37,295 nt of DNA from Bacteroidetes bacterium OLB9 (GCA_001567255.1 LNBW01000027.1:1-37295); one strand, 5' to 3'. Numbered from the stretch's first letter, positions 9,702 through 18,541 are shown. The notes: generated by a model from the letters alone, not told the origin. Numbers and translations: made by a program.

Positions 9702-10856
9702 ATGCATTACTATTCATTAGGGAAAATCCCGCCAAAGAGACACACTCAATTCAGAAAATCGGATGGCTCACTTTATAATGAGCAGGTTTTTTCAACTGAG
9801 GGTTTCAGTAATTTATATTCTATCTTGTATCACAACAATCCTCCGACGATGGTCACCCAGGTAGGTGATCCTGTTGACGTCACACCTAAGACTATCAACG
9901 ATCGACAACTTAAACCCAGAAGCTTGAGTGGATTTAACATTCCTCAGGAAGATGACTTTCTAGAAAGCCGTAAAGTGGTACTGACCAATGATGAATGTCA
10001 GATTGCCCTAGCAGCACCGCGCAAAAGCATGACTGACTACTTCTACAAAAATGGTGATTCTGATGAAGTTATTTTTATACATATAGGCTCCGGTACTTTA
10101 AAGACGATGTATGGAAATCTGCCATTTGAATATGGAGATTATCTAGTCATCCCTCGAGGCACAATCTATCAACTAGAGTTTGATACTGAAGATAACAGGC
10201 TGTTGATTGTAGAGTCAAATTCACCTATTATCACACCTAAAAGATATAGGAATGATTTTGGTCAATTAATGGAGCATTCTCCATTTTGTGAGCGCGATAT
10301 CCGAAAGCCACACATGTTGGTAACTTATGATGAAAAAGGAGATTTTCTTGTTCAAGTCAAAAAGCAAAACAACCTCTACCCTTTCCATTATAAGGCACAT
10401 CCATTTGATGTAGTAGGCTGGGATGGTTATTTATATCCTTATGCTTTTTCAATATTCAATTTTGAGCCTATCACTGGTAGAATCCACCTGCCACCACCTA
10501 TACATCAGACTTTCGAATCTAGATCCATGGTCATTTGCTCATTTGTACCCCGAATGTATGACTACCATCCGCTGGCAATACCTGCACCTTACCATCATAG
10601 CAACATCGACAGTGAGGAGGTATTGTACTATGTCGATGGCGAGTTTATGAGTCGCAAACATGTAGATAAAGGACAAATAACACTGCATCCGGGTGGACTC
10701 GCTCATGGGCCACATCCTGGCGCTATGGAACGCAGCATTGGCCAGAAGGAGACTAAAGAAATGGCAGTGATGATAGATGCATTTAAACCTTTGTTACTGA
10801 CCGATTATGGCATGGAAATCGAGGATGAGGATTACTACCTCAGTTGGTTACCATAG
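9702..10856 (+). CDS. hmgA: Homogentisate 1,2-dioxygenase
   Basis: This iron(II) enzyme opens the ring of homogentisate to maleylacetoacetate in the breakdown of tyrosine and phenylalanine. The 384-residue cupin protein matches the shorter bacterial form. Its C-terminal half keeps the active-site pattern: HLPPPIHQTFES (His262 and His268), YHHSNIDSEEVLYYVDGEF (His298, His299 and the following acids) and HPGGLAHGPHPG (His335). It follows the MarR gene by 6 bases and precedes 4-hydroxyphenylpyruvate dioxygenase, which makes its substrate. No maleylacetoacetate isomerase or fumarylacetoacetase is in the window. Confidence 0.93.
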   Translation: MHYYSLGKIPPKRHTQFRKSDGSLYNEQVFSTEGFSNLYSILYHNNPPTMVTQVGDPVDVTPKTINDRQLKPRSLSGFNIPQEDDFLESRKVVLTNDECQIALAAPRKSMTDYFYKNGDSDEVIFIHIGSGTLKTMYGNLPFEYGDYLVIPRGTIYQLEFDTEDNRLLIVESNSPIITPKRYRNDFGQLMEHSPFCERDIRKPHMLVTYDEKGDFLVQVKKQNNLYPFHYKAHPFDVVGWDGYLYPYAFSIFNFEPITGRIHLPPPIHQTFESRSMVICSFVPRMYDYHPLAIPAPYHHSNIDSEEVLYYVDGEFMSRKHVDKGQITLHPGGLAHGPHPGAMERSIGQKETKEMAVMIDAFKPLLLTDYGMEIEDEDYYLSWLP

Positions 10857-10922
10857 TTACTATATTTTAAGATCATTACAATTTTTTTTAATCGTTATAT
10901 AAAATAAATAAGTTTTTTAAAT

Positions 10923-12047
10923 ATGAATACTTCCACCTTGACAAATCATGAGACCATTACAGATACATTCCCAATTAAGGGCACTGACTATATTGAGTTT
11001 TATGTAGGAAATGCCAAGCAAACTGCTCTTTTTTATCAGCATTGCCTCGGCTTTGACTTGGTTGCATATAAAGGACCAGAAACCGGAACAAGAGATATTG
11101 TTTCCTATGTCCTGCAGCAAGGTAAAATCCGTTTTGTAATCACCTCAGCATTTAGTCCAGAACATGAAGTCTTACAACATGTGGCTCAACATGGCGATGG
11201 TGTAAAAGTACTCGCTCTATGGGTAGATGATGCGATAGATTCCTACCATAAAGCGATAGAGCGAGGTGCAGAGAGTGCATTTGAGCCCATAAAACTCGAA
11301 GACGAGCACGGATATATCAATATCGCAGGTTTTAAAACGTATGGGGACACTATCCATACTGTTGTGGACAGAAATCACTACACCGGCGCCTTTATGCCAG
11401 GCTATGTGGCTAAGAAAAGCGAATATAAATCGACTCCACTAGGCTTTAAATATGTAGATCACTGCGTAGGTAATGTAGAACTAGGCGCCATGAATAAGTG
11501 GGTTAAATTTTATGAAGATGTGATGGGATTCAAGCTGCTGATCACCTTTGACGACGAAGATATTTCCACAGAATATTCAGCACTGATGAGTAAAGTTGTG
11601 AGTAATGGAAATGGTTACATCAAATTCCCAATAAATGAGCCAGCTCAAGGAAAGAAAAAGTCACAAATTGATGAATACCTTGAGTTTTATCGTGGGCCTG
11701 GGGTACAACACGTTGCTATAGCCACTGACAACATCATTCATACAGTAGAAGCTATGCGTAAAAATGGTGTCGAATTTCTGTATGTTCCTGACAACTATTA
11801 TGATACCGTCGAAGAACGTGTAGGTGCTATCAACGAAAATATGGAGGACCTAAAACGAATGAATATTTTGATTGATAGAGATGAAGAAGGATATCTCCTC
11901 CAGATTTTCACTAAACCTATTCAAGACAGACCGACAGTATTTTTTGAAATCATACAGCGTGTGGGAGCACGGTCTTTTGGAAAGGGCAATTTCAAGGCAC
12001 TTTTTGAATCTATAGAAAGAGAACAAGCGCTGAGAGGAAACCTGTAA
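10923..12047 (+). CDS. hpd: 4-Hydroxyphenylpyruvate dioxygenase
   Basis: This iron(II) enzyme converts 4-hydroxyphenylpyruvate to homogentisate, the substrate of the preceding gene's product. The 374-residue protein has the two vicinal-oxygen-chelate domains. The metal ligands are all present: His180 in YVDHCVGNV, His263 in GPGVQHVAIATDNI and Glu342 in TVFFEIIQRVG. The C-terminal helix GNFKALFESIEREQALRGNL is the usual gate. The gap after hmgA is 66 bases and holds only a weak promoter-like TAAGTTTT at 10909-10916, so cotranscription is likely. A convergent terminator follows at 12067-12107. Confidence 0.96.
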   Translation: MNTSTLTNHETITDTFPIKGTDYIEFYVGNAKQTALFYQHCLGFDLVAYKGPETGTRDIVSYVLQQGKIRFVITSAFSPEHEVLQHVAQHGDGVKVLALWVDDAIDSYHKAIERGAESAFEPIKLEDEHGYINIAGFKTYGDTIHTVVDRNHYTGAFMPGYVAKKSEYKSTPLGFKYVDHCVGNVELGAMNKWVKFYEDVMGFKLLITFDDEDISTEYSALMSKVVSNGNGYIKFPINEPAQGKKKSQIDEYLEFYRGPGVQHVAIATDNIIHTVEAMRKNGVEFLYVPDNYYDTVEERVGAINENMEDLKRMNILIDRDEEGYLLQIFTKPIQDRPTVFFEIIQRVGARSFGKGNFKALFESIEREQALRGNL

Positions 12048-12066
12048 CCTATTCAGACTATAATAC

Positions 12067-12107
12067 AAAAAATGAGTCTTTCAATAAAATGGAAGACTTA
12101 TTTTTTT
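12067..12107. terminator. Bidirectional terminator between hpd and the small zinc protein
   Basis: The segment 12067-12083 pairs with 12090-12107 as a long stem with two G-U pairs, flanked by A and T runs on opposite sides. It serves both convergent genes and overlaps the stop of the minus-strand gene. Confidence 0.8.
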
Positions 12108-12333
12108 ATGTGTGATTACAGCATGACTTATCTTGTTGGATAGGTGGACATGGTACAGTACCATAACTGCAAAAAACACAGCAATCTCCTGATTTGGGTT
12201 TTAAAAAGATACTACATGAAGTGCATTGATAAAAATAAACACATGCTGCTTCAGGCATGATCACTTCTTTACTATATCCACAATGAGGGCAAGTAATAAC
12301 AGAAAATAACTGTACTGATTGATTATTGTCCAT
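12106..12333 (-). CDS. Small cysteine-rich protein of the GDCCVFCSYG family
   Basis: The 75-residue protein contains ten cysteines, more than one in eight residues. It opens with a zinc-ribbon-like CPHCGYSKEV, then CTSC, and then the conserved block SGDCCVFCSYGTVPCPP. The protein has no signal peptide and is probably cytoplasmic. I know the block as the hallmark of a conserved bacterial family, often found near metal transport or resistance genes, but its function is not established. No such gene is adjacent here. A TATCTTTG box at 12357-12364 (minus) lies 23 bases before the ATG. The gene faces hpd and shares a terminator with it. Confidence 0.8.
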   Translation of the reverse strand: MDNNQSVQLFSVITCPHCGYSKEVIMPEAACVYFYQCTSCSIFLKPKSGDCCVFCSYGTVPCPPIQQDKSCCNHT

Positions 12334-12475
12334 ATTTCAACAATTCTATCTATTTACAAAGATACCGGTCTTACACTAAATGAGTAATCACTAATTCAAT
12401 CATACACGATAATTGAGCTAAAAATAAAGATACTTTCTTTGATTGAATTTGGCTTGTGGGATAACAAAATAATAA

Positions 12476-12503
12476 AGCCGAACTCACAAATGTAAATTCG
12501 GCT
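12476..12503 (-). terminator. Possible terminator of the thioredoxin-like gene
   Basis: A seven-base-pair stem (12476-12482 with 12497-12503) is followed on the minus strand by a T-rich run. The stop of the upstream gene lies 28 bases away. Confidence 0.5.
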
Positions 12504-12531
12504 ATCAATATTTACCTTATTGAATAATTAA

Positions 12532-13641
12532 TTATAAGTTTTTCAAAACCTGTTCTTCAAGATCTGTACGTGGGTTGATGGCTACGATTTTACCATCTCT
12601 TCCGACTAAGAATGTCTGAGGTATGCTTCTTACACCATATTCTTCGGCGGCGGAGCTATCCCACTTCTTCAAGTCAGACACATGACCATCCCAAGTAAGT
12701 TTATCCTGGTCTATGGCTGCTACCCACTTTCCCTTCTGAAAATCCATTTGTTCTTTGAGCTGGTTAGGATCTGTCAGTCTGGCTGCCATTCGGCTATCAA
12801 TACCATCGAGCGAAACGCTAAATACGTCAAAACCTTTATCTTTATATTTGTTATATACAGCCACTACCCCCGGATTAGCCTTGCGACAAGGACCACACCA
12901 TGAAGCCCAAAAATCAAGCAAGACCAACTTGCCTTTATAATCAGACAGTTTTCTGATTTTTCCATCAGGATCAGGTAGTGCAATCTCCGGTGCATCAGCT
13001 CCTAATTTAATTTTTTGAGCAGCCAATGCTGCTTGTACCTCTTGTTCTATTTTCGGAATGATATCAGCAAACTCTTTAGTAATCTGAAAATCAGGATAAG
13101 TTTTTGTCATTCTGGTTGAAACCTTCTTGAACATATCTAAAAAATCTGACCTAAAGTTAAAAAGTCTTGCTGAAAGCTGAAATCCTACCATTGGGTCAAC
13201 CTTTTCTTCAGTAGCTTGAATCAAACCTTGTAAATCAGTTTTCTTATCAATAAAATCTCTAACAGTCTGAAAATACTGTTCTGTCAATGGAGAGCCTTTC
13301 AATTGATAATCAAATTCATTAAGACCTGACAGCGTACTAGAAACTGTGATTTCCTTTTCTGATCCGTCACTAATAATATCAAGCATCTGCTCACCTATTC
13401 TCATCCTGTAGATACCTTGTTTGATTCCATCAGGTATGACAATCTTAAATGTACCATCAGTACCTATTTTATCTTGGAGTAACATTTTAGGTGGTGATGA
13501 AATAAAAACTTGGTCCAAGTAAACCGTCAAATTTTCTCCACCAGTAATTTTGCCAGAAATCGTGGTGCCTTTGGATTGGGCGCAGGCGGCAACAAAAGTG
13601 ATGGGCAATAAGAATAAAAATATCTTCTTAAATAGTGTCAT
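12532..13641 (-). CDS. Thioredoxin-like lipoprotein with DUF4369 domain (TlpA type)
   Basis: The protein reduces or oxidises disulfides in the cell envelope. It has a lipoprotein signal ending in the lipobox VAAC, with Cys20 as the lipidated residue. A DUF4369 domain follows (about residues 25-115), and the C-terminal TlpA/AhpC-TSA thioredoxin domain starts near residue 220. It carries the active site WCGPC at about residues 245-249, followed by RKANPG. The cis-proline is seen in RSIPQTFLVGRDG. The 369-residue length is typical of Bacteroidota. Within the thioredoxin fold there is an insert-like region (about 285-330), as in other TlpA proteins. A TAATTTTG box with a 19-base spacer lies upstream. 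Confidence 0.9.
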   Translation of the reverse strand: MTLFKKIFLFLLPITFVAACAQSKGTTISGKITGGENLTVYLDQVFISSPPKMLLQDKIGTDGTFKIVIPDGIKQGIYRMRIGEQMLDIISDGSEKEITVSSTLSGLNEFDYQLKGSPLTEQYFQTVRDFIDKKTDLQGLIQATEEKVDPMVGFQLSARLFNFRSDFLDMFKKVSTRMTKTYPDFQITKEFADIIPKIEQEVQAALAAQKIKLGADAPEIALPDPDGKIRKLSDYKGKLVLLDFWASWCGPCRKANPGVVAVYNKYKDKGFDVFSVSLDGIDSRMAARLTDPNQLKEQMDFQKGKWVAAIDQDKLTWDGHVSDLKKWDSSAAEEYGVRSIPQTFLVGRDGKIVAINPRTDLEEQVLKNL

Positions 13642-13712
13642 TTGATTTGTCTAGTTTTAAAATATTATTAAAATGATAATGTATATTTCTACTGAAAATC
13701 TTATTCAGCGCA

Positions 13713-13743
13713 CAAAATTAGACAATAAACCTATATTCGCAAT
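13713..13743 (-). promoter_or_regulatory. Promoter of the thioredoxin-like gene
   Basis: On the minus strand ATTG at 13740-13743 and TAATTTTG at 13713-13720 are separated by 19 bases. The leader would be about 65 bases long. Confidence 0.5.
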
Positions 13744-13855
13744 ACAAGTTTAAGTTTTGGCATGAGCAAATAAAAAGTTTAGGAATTTATTAACAAAATC
13801 AAACACTACATTCCGAAAATCACAAGTTTAGTGTGACCTCAGTTACATTAATAAA

Positions 13856-16123
13856 TCAATATTTTACCACTTTTTTAACCTCAATTCCATTTGCTGTTTG
13901 TACAGTAACCGTGTAAAATCCAGCAGGTACATTCCACTCTATTTTACTACCTTGTTGATCGAATGACATGGCTGATCCGGCAGCATTTCTGATGGATATG
14001 ACTTTTGCATCGTTTACATTTAGTTCAAAGTACGCGCCTGCAGGATTAGGTATAATCGTCAACTCCTTAACAGCAAGATTCCGCATGCTAAGTGCAGCTG
14101 TAGAGTAGTCATCAAACACAACCTTTGACCTTGATGTCATCCATATGTCATCCAGTTGGGATTTGTCGGCGGCAACTTCAAGAAAAGCTTGCTTTCCGTT
14201 AATATGGAAGTTTTTGGGCAGGACAACTCTAACCGTTTGATGATCTATAAATATACTGGCAGGATCTAAATTTAAAATAGACGATGTCACCTGTACTTTT
14301 TGACCCAAATGATGAAGAAGTTCTATTTGAATTCCTTCACAGTCAATATCTTGTTCAAACGCAAAAAGGATTTTGCCATTTTCATACCATTTTGATACTT
14401 GAACATAATTTCTACCGTCAGCTACAAGCGCATTTGCTTCTGTGATGTCACCACGATACACTCCTTTTAAGTTTAACGGTGATTGTAGATCTTTCAATTG
14501 AAACTGAATTGTTTCTCCAGTCATGGATGCACTTGATGCTCCTAATTTATAAGACCACTGATCCTCATTTGATTTATCGGGAATCAAAATGGCCTGTTTC
14601 AAAGCATGCAAATCTTGAGTATTGACTTTGCCATCCTTATTCAAATCAGCAGCTATCATCTCATTATCTACCAGCTCCAGTCTGCCCAAAAGATAATCTA
14701 TGAGCATCTTTAGATCAGCAATATCCACTCTTTCTTTTCTATCTCCATCATATTGCAATTGAACCTGCATATCTTCATAAAGGCTTAAATCATTCCATGA
14801 GAAACTACCATCCTTTCCTGAGTAAATTGTCAATGCATCATTCGGTTTGGAGGCGCTTGACAAGGTCAACCTTGCATTATCAATAGGTAGTCCATTAGCT
14901 TCTGTTATGCTCCCGGGCAATTTCAGCGTACCAAAACAACTTCCATTGTCAAATACTAACATGAATACCTCTGCAAACTCTTGATTGCCTTCCCTATCCG
15001 TAACATAGATAGCGAAAAACTGAAATCCAGCATTACTGCAGTCCACGACCCGAATAGTGTCGTTGACATTAGGTGAGAAGGAATACTTCAGCAACGACGA
15101 CTGCGTACAATTATCAAATGATCCCACATTAAATATTCGTGCAGGAACCCTCAATGATGAAGTTTTACCATGAAACGCTGCTGACATCAACTGATACATA
15201 TATGGTGTCGGCTTTTTGGCATCTTTGACCATCACTTTCTGTACACAACTCGTGACATTCCCGCATTCATCCTGTACCTTCCAGATCACTTTATGCCAAC
15301 CATGTCCTACACTATCAGGTAGTGTCACCCTAACTTTCTCGCCGCTTTTTACCTTAGGTAAGTTAAATCTAAAATCAAAATTATCAGGTGTAAATGAATA
15401 GTCTATACTGTCATCTGAATATAAATCCACATCAACATACCACAGCAACCTTTGATCACCACATAGAGTGGTATCAACAGCTGAGTTAGTAACCGTAAAA
15501 GTAGTCTCACAACCTTGAGTAATACCTATAGTGACATCACTACAGGTCTGAATCACAGGTCTAGAATCATCATAGATTTTGATCACCTGGCTATGTGTCC
15601 AAATACCAACACCAGCAGATGGATCATATGTACACCAATTAATGACTGTAAAGTGTCTAATTATTTTATAACATGCTTCATTGCCGGTTCTAAATATCTC
15701 ATCTTCAGTAGTCACACCGACAATATCACATGGACCACTCACCCAGTAAGGCGACGTATCGGGAATATTTTCATCACAATGAAGCGTGATATCTCTTGGC
15801 CAATCTATACGAACATCCTCGGGCACATAATCAATATGCAAATGCTGTATACAAGCATCCTCGCCGTTATCATAACGTTGATTACCGTTGGCATCGAGAT
15901 ACCAAATTCGATTAATATCTCCTACATTGCAGGCATTAGTGGAGCCCTGATCTTCATATCTCAACTGACCTGAGCCACCAAAAACAGTAGGAGTACCTGT
16001 TAATGGAAGATAATGAATATCGTCATGGCAGGTCAACGTCTTATCTGGAGGGCATATGATATGTGCGCTTACCGTAAAAACAAACAACAAGAAAATGGCA
16101 CTGGATATGATTTTGTAGGTCAT
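13856..16123 (-). CDS. Secreted dockerin-containing protein with T9SS sorting domain
   Basis: The 755-residue protein has a signal peptide (about residues 1-20, ending VSAHI). The region up to residue about 390 consists of Cys-containing, beta-rich modules of the kind found in extracellular Bacteroidota proteins, with no catalytic motif seen. At about 405-455 a Cna-B/carboxypeptidase-regulatory-like domain begins near GSITEANGLPIDNARLTLSS. A dockerin type I pair follows (about 465-515), with DLNKDGKVNTQDLHALKQAI as its clear calcium-binding half. The last 80 residues form a T9SS type A domain (LTIIPNPAGAYFELNVND to VQTANGIEVKKVVKY). It is exported to the cell surface or medium. Cohesin partners are not visible here. 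A TATATTTG box lies at 16176-16183. Confidence 0.85.
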   Translation of the reverse strand: MTYKIISSAIFLLFVFTVSAHIICPPDKTLTCHDDIHYLPLTGTPTVFGGSGQLRYEDQGSTNACNVGDINRIWYLDANGNQRYDNGEDACIQHLHIDYVPEDVRIDWPRDITLHCDENIPDTSPYWVSGPCDIVGVTTEDEIFRTGNEACYKIIRHFTVINWCTYDPSAGVGIWTHSQVIKIYDDSRPVIQTCSDVTIGITQGCETTFTVTNSAVDTTLCGDQRLLWYVDVDLYSDDSIDYSFTPDNFDFRFNLPKVKSGEKVRVTLPDSVGHGWHKVIWKVQDECGNVTSCVQKVMVKDAKKPTPYMYQLMSAAFHGKTSSLRVPARIFNVGSFDNCTQSSLLKYSFSPNVNDTIRVVDCSNAGFQFFAIYVTDREGNQEFAEVFMLVFDNGSCFGTLKLPGSITEANGLPIDNARLTLSSASKPNDALTIYSGKDGSFSWNDLSLYEDMQVQLQYDGDRKERVDIADLKMLIDYLLGRLELVDNEMIAADLNKDGKVNTQDLHALKQAILIPDKSNEDQWSYKLGASSASMTGETIQFQLKDLQSPLNLKGVYRGDITEANALVADGRNYVQVSKWYENGKILFAFEQDIDCEGIQIELLHHLGQKVQVTSSILNLDPASIFIDHQTVRVVLPKNFHINGKQAFLEVAADKSQLDDIWMTSRSKVVFDDYSTAALSMRNLAVKELTIIPNPAGAYFELNVNDAKVISIRNAAGSAMSFDQQGSKIEWNVPAGFYTVTVQTANGIEVKKVVKY

Positions 16124-16322
16124 TTAGCAAATAATTTGAATGATCAAAACAAAAATCGAAATAGGGAATCAGTCACAAATATAAAAACATACTAACAATC
16201 AATATGTTAATTTTTAAAATTTTCATATATGAACAGTTGAAATCTGTGTCGAATCGCTAAATTGACCATAATTTATTAGTCTCAAATACCAATAAACTCA
16301 AGCTTTCTTTGCCGGATCTTTC

Positions 16323-16353
16323 TTTGCTATGAAGGTAAAAGTATCTATATTTG
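16323..16353 (+). promoter_or_regulatory. Promoter of the 16386-17776 gene group
   Basis: TTTG at 16323-16326 and TATATTTG at 16346-16353 are both exact and are separated by 19 bases, the best match to the Bacteroidota consensus in the window. The ATG follows 33 bases later. Confidence 0.75.
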
Positions 16354-16385
16354 CCATTTAAAATTTTAATAAAAATCTATATACA

Positions 16386-16874
16386 ATGTTGCTATCAGTT
16401 AAAGAGATGGATCCGAGTTCGCGTACTTGGGTTTTTCAGGCAGGCACTACACTCAGTGCAGATCAGTGCAATCAAATCAGAAGTGACATTCATGACTACC
16501 TAAAACAGTGGACATCACACAACCATACGCTCTATACTTATGGAGATGTGGTTGAAAACCGATTTATAGTAGTGATGGTGGATGACAGGCATGAGGTAGC
16601 CAGCGGTTGTTCAATAGATGCCATGACTAGATTTATCAAAAGCTTAGAGAAAAAATATAGTATTGATTTTCTGGACAGAATGCAGGTGGCGTATGTTGAT
16701 GACGCATCAAGTGAAATTACTACCGTCCACATCAACCAGCTCGCTGATGCAGTTCATTGTAATAAAATTTCTGAAGATACCATTGTATTTAATAATATCA
16801 TCAAAACAAAACAAGAATTTGATACAGGATGGAAGGTCAAACTCCGAGACAGCTGGCACAAAAGGTTTATCTGA
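16386..16874 (+). CDS. Conserved hypothetical (often mislabelled ABC transporter ATPase)
   Basis: The 162-residue protein is of a family found throughout Bacteroidota, often annotated as an ABC transporter ATPase. I see no Walker A, Walker B or signature motif, so that label is unsupported. Visible conserved features are the start MDPSSRTWVFQAG, a central VVENRFIVVMVDD and EVASGCSIDAMTRFIKSLEK with one Cys. It is soluble and has no signal peptide. It has a strong promoter and is followed after 71 bases by the Spo0M-like gene. Function unknown. Confidence 0.75.
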   Translation: MLLSVKEMDPSSRTWVFQAGTTLSADQCNQIRSDIHDYLKQWTSHNHTLYTYGDVVENRFIVVMVDDRHEVASGCSIDAMTRFIKSLEKKYSIDFLDRMQVAYVDDASSEITTVHINQLADAVHCNKISEDTIVFNNIIKTKQEFDTGWKVKLRDSWHKRFI

Positions 16875-16945
16875 TCCACACTCATTCCTATCATTGAAAC
16901 TTTTAAGGAAAGTACTTTGTTATTTGAGGCATAACAACTCATTTT

Positions 16946-17413
16946 ATGTTTGGAAAAATAAAAAAGGCACTTGGAATTGAAAGTGTAAAACTGGAATTAA
17001 TCATCCCTGAATCAGTGGACAAAAATGCAGGGCTTATTACCGGATTTATTCGATTGACATCACTAAGTGACAATAACATAGTGGAAAAAATCACTGTGGA
17101 GATGATTGAAAAATATACTCGAGGTCGGAACGAAAACAAACTCATCAATGAATACCCTATGGGTAGAATTGAAAAAAAAGAAAAGATAGTTTTTTCTAAA
17201 AATGATATAATCGAAATCCCTTTTGATATGGACTTTGTCTTTGTACAGTCAGAGATGGACAAATTGGGCGAAAACAACTTCTTAACCAGAGGATTAGTAT
17301 CGCTAGCTAAAAAAGCAAAAGGTGTAAAATCTGAATTTTCTGTCAAAGCTGAAGCTTATGTAAAAGGAACAACGCTGCATCCATTTGATGTAAAACCCGT
17401 CAAACTGATTTGA
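16946..17413 (+). CDS. Spo0M-like (arrestin-fold) protein
   Basis: The 155-residue protein resembles the N-terminal part of the sporulation-control protein Spo0M, which has an arrestin-like beta-sandwich. It opens with MFGKIKKALGIESVKLELIIP, has a strand-rich body with GFIRLTSLSDNNIVEKITVEM, and ends with KAEAYVKGTTLHPFDVKP. Bacillus Spo0M is longer. This organism shows no sign of sporulation in the window, and such proteins occur widely in non-spore-formers with unknown roles. The ArsC-like gene starts 6 bases after the stop, so the pair is an operon. Confidence 0.8.
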   Translation: MFGKIKKALGIESVKLELIIPESVDKNAGLITGFIRLTSLSDNNIVEKITVEMIEKYTRGRNENKLINEYPMGRIEKKEKIVFSKNDIIEIPFDMDFVFVQSEMDKLGENNFLTRGLVSLAKKAKGVKSEFSVKAEAYVKGTTLHPFDVKPVKLI

Positions 17414-17419
17414 TTAAAA

Positions 17420-17776
17420 ATGAAACGGATATATTATCTATCGACTTGTTCAACTTGTACCAGAATATTAAAATTAATTTCGACAGAAGATACAGAATTA
17501 ATTGACCTTAAAAAGCAAAATATCTCACCTGAAGATCTTGACTTAATGAAGACTTACTCGGGTAATTATGAATCGCTCTTCAACAAAAGAGCACAGAAAT
17601 ACAAATCGCTTACAGATGATGAAAAACCAGTGAATGACGGTGATTATCGGTCACTCATTCTCAAAGAATATACCTTTTTAAAACGACCTGCGGCCATCAT
17701 AGAGGATAAAGTTATCGTCGGCAACAATACAGCCGCCATTGATTCATTTATAAAGGAATTCGGCTCTAAAAATTAA
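17420..17776 (+). CDS. ArsC/Spx-family thioredoxin-fold protein
   Basis: The 118-residue protein matches the size and layout of the ArsC/Spx family. The N-terminal active-site loop reads STCSTCTRI, with Cys10 and Cys13 in a CxxC pattern, and the C-terminal half has FLKRPAAIIEDKVIVG, the family's Arg-Pro motif. Arsenate reductases use a single N-terminal Cys with additional downstream thiols, while Spx proteins act on RNA polymerase; the CxxC is shared. I cannot tell which function applies. No arsenic gene is nearby. It is translationally close to the Spo0M-like gene (6 bases) and converges with DUF5606 (9 bases). Confidence 0.8.
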   Translation: MKRIYYLSTCSTCTRILKLISTEDTELIDLKKQNISPEDLDLMKTYSGNYESLFNKRAQKYKSLTDDEKPVNDGDYRSLILKEYTFLKRPAAIIEDKVIVGNNTAAIDSFIKEFGSKN

Positions 17777-17785
17777 ATCAATGCT

Positions 17786-18199
17786 TTATTCCTCTTCGCT
17801 TTTACCTTCAGATTCAGCTGTAAGGTAACCTCTTGAATTCAGAAAATTAAACCACTTAATGACCTTCTTCATATCACTATGAAAGACTTTGTCTCGGTCA
17901 TAATCAGGAATGATCACACTAAAATATTTTTGCAGTGTAGTATGATCATCATTAGGTGATGGTATAGGATAATCTACTGCATGGTCTAGCATAGACTGAA
18001 ACACCTTGCTGATCTCAATCGTATCGTCATCCGTATAAATAGCCACTGTCTCCATAGGCGTAAACTGATGCTGGCGCACAGAGCAAAACCTTGTTTTTCC
18101 GCTATCTAAATCAGAGACCAAAAGTCCATTGGACTTAGTTGCATTCAGCTTATACAATCCTGGAAGCCCACTAACTGCTAAAATATTTTTCAAATTCAT
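17786..18199 (-). CDS. DUF5606-family protein
   Basis: This small soluble protein of unknown function, about 137 residues, belongs to a Bacteroidota family that I know as DUF5606. It starts MNLKNILAVSGLPGLYKL, and the typical middle reads NGLLVSDLDSGKTRFCSV. An acidic tail (SEGKSEEE) ends it. I choose the ATG at 18199 over the longer frame from 18214, because family members start MNLK and a TACTTTTG box lies at 18228-18235, 28 bases upstream. It converges with the ArsC-like gene, the stops lying 9 bases apart. Confidence 0.8.
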   Translation of the reverse strand: MNLKNILAVSGLPGLYKLNATKSNGLLVSDLDSGKTRFCSVRQHQFTPMETVAIYTDDDTIEISKVFQSMLDHAVDYPIPSPNDDHTTLQKYFSVIIPDYDRDKVFHSDMKKVIKWFNFLNSRGYLTAESEGKSEEE

Positions 18200-18227
18200 A
18201 CCATCAAATTTCAATAAAATCGAAGCG

Positions 18228-18260
18228 CAAAAGTAAACATTTCATTTTAAAAAAGACAAT
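18228..18260 (-). promoter_or_regulatory. Promoter of the DUF5606 gene
   Basis: On the minus strand ATTG at 18257-18260 and TACTTTTG at 18228-18235 are 21 bases apart; the -7 box is exact. Confidence 0.5.
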
Positions 18261-18485
18261 TTATTATCCTAGCGCAGTTTATTTATCTCTAGATAATATT
18301 TTATACTCATAATTTTCTTTAGAATCCGATGAGTAAATGATCGTTGCACAAAGATTTGTCCTAATCAAATGAAAATAAACATAATATATAATCAAACAAT
18401 TATCAAAGAATCAATAAACATAGTGACAACAATAAATCAACTAAACAATAAAATCCAAAGGAAATAAAATAAGGTGTCACAGCGT
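18236..18485. other. AT-rich intergenic region with no gene
   Basis: The divergent stretch between DUF5606 and the phosphatase gene is strongly AT-rich. Apart from the two flanking promoters I see no open reading frame, hairpin terminator or repeat. A short GTGAC/GTCAC inverted pair near 18421-18480 is within chance expectation. Confidence 0.6.
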
Positions 18486-18516
18486 TTTTCAATTTCATGA
18501 TAAATTCCTAAGTTTG
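18486..18516 (+). promoter_or_regulatory. Promoter of the SpoIIE-type phosphatase gene
   Basis: TAAGTTTG at 18509-18516 is an exact -7 box; TTTT at 18486-18489 sits at -33 with a 19-base spacer. It leaves only 4 bases to the ATG at 18521 but 25 to the ATG at 18542, close to the 28-33 bases seen at the other plus-strand promoters of the window. Confidence 0.55.
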
Positions 18517-18541
18517 TCCTATGAATCGTGAAATAGCCATA

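Noticed and set aside
10886..10916. Separate promoter for hpd (TTTT, 19 bases, TAAGTTTT)
   Set aside because: Both boxes lack the final G in an AT-rich gap, and the ATG is only 6 bases away. Cotranscription with hmgA is more likely.
16386..16874. ABC transporter ATPase call for the 162-residue protein
   Set aside because: No Walker A, signature or Walker B motif is present, and the length is too short for the domain.
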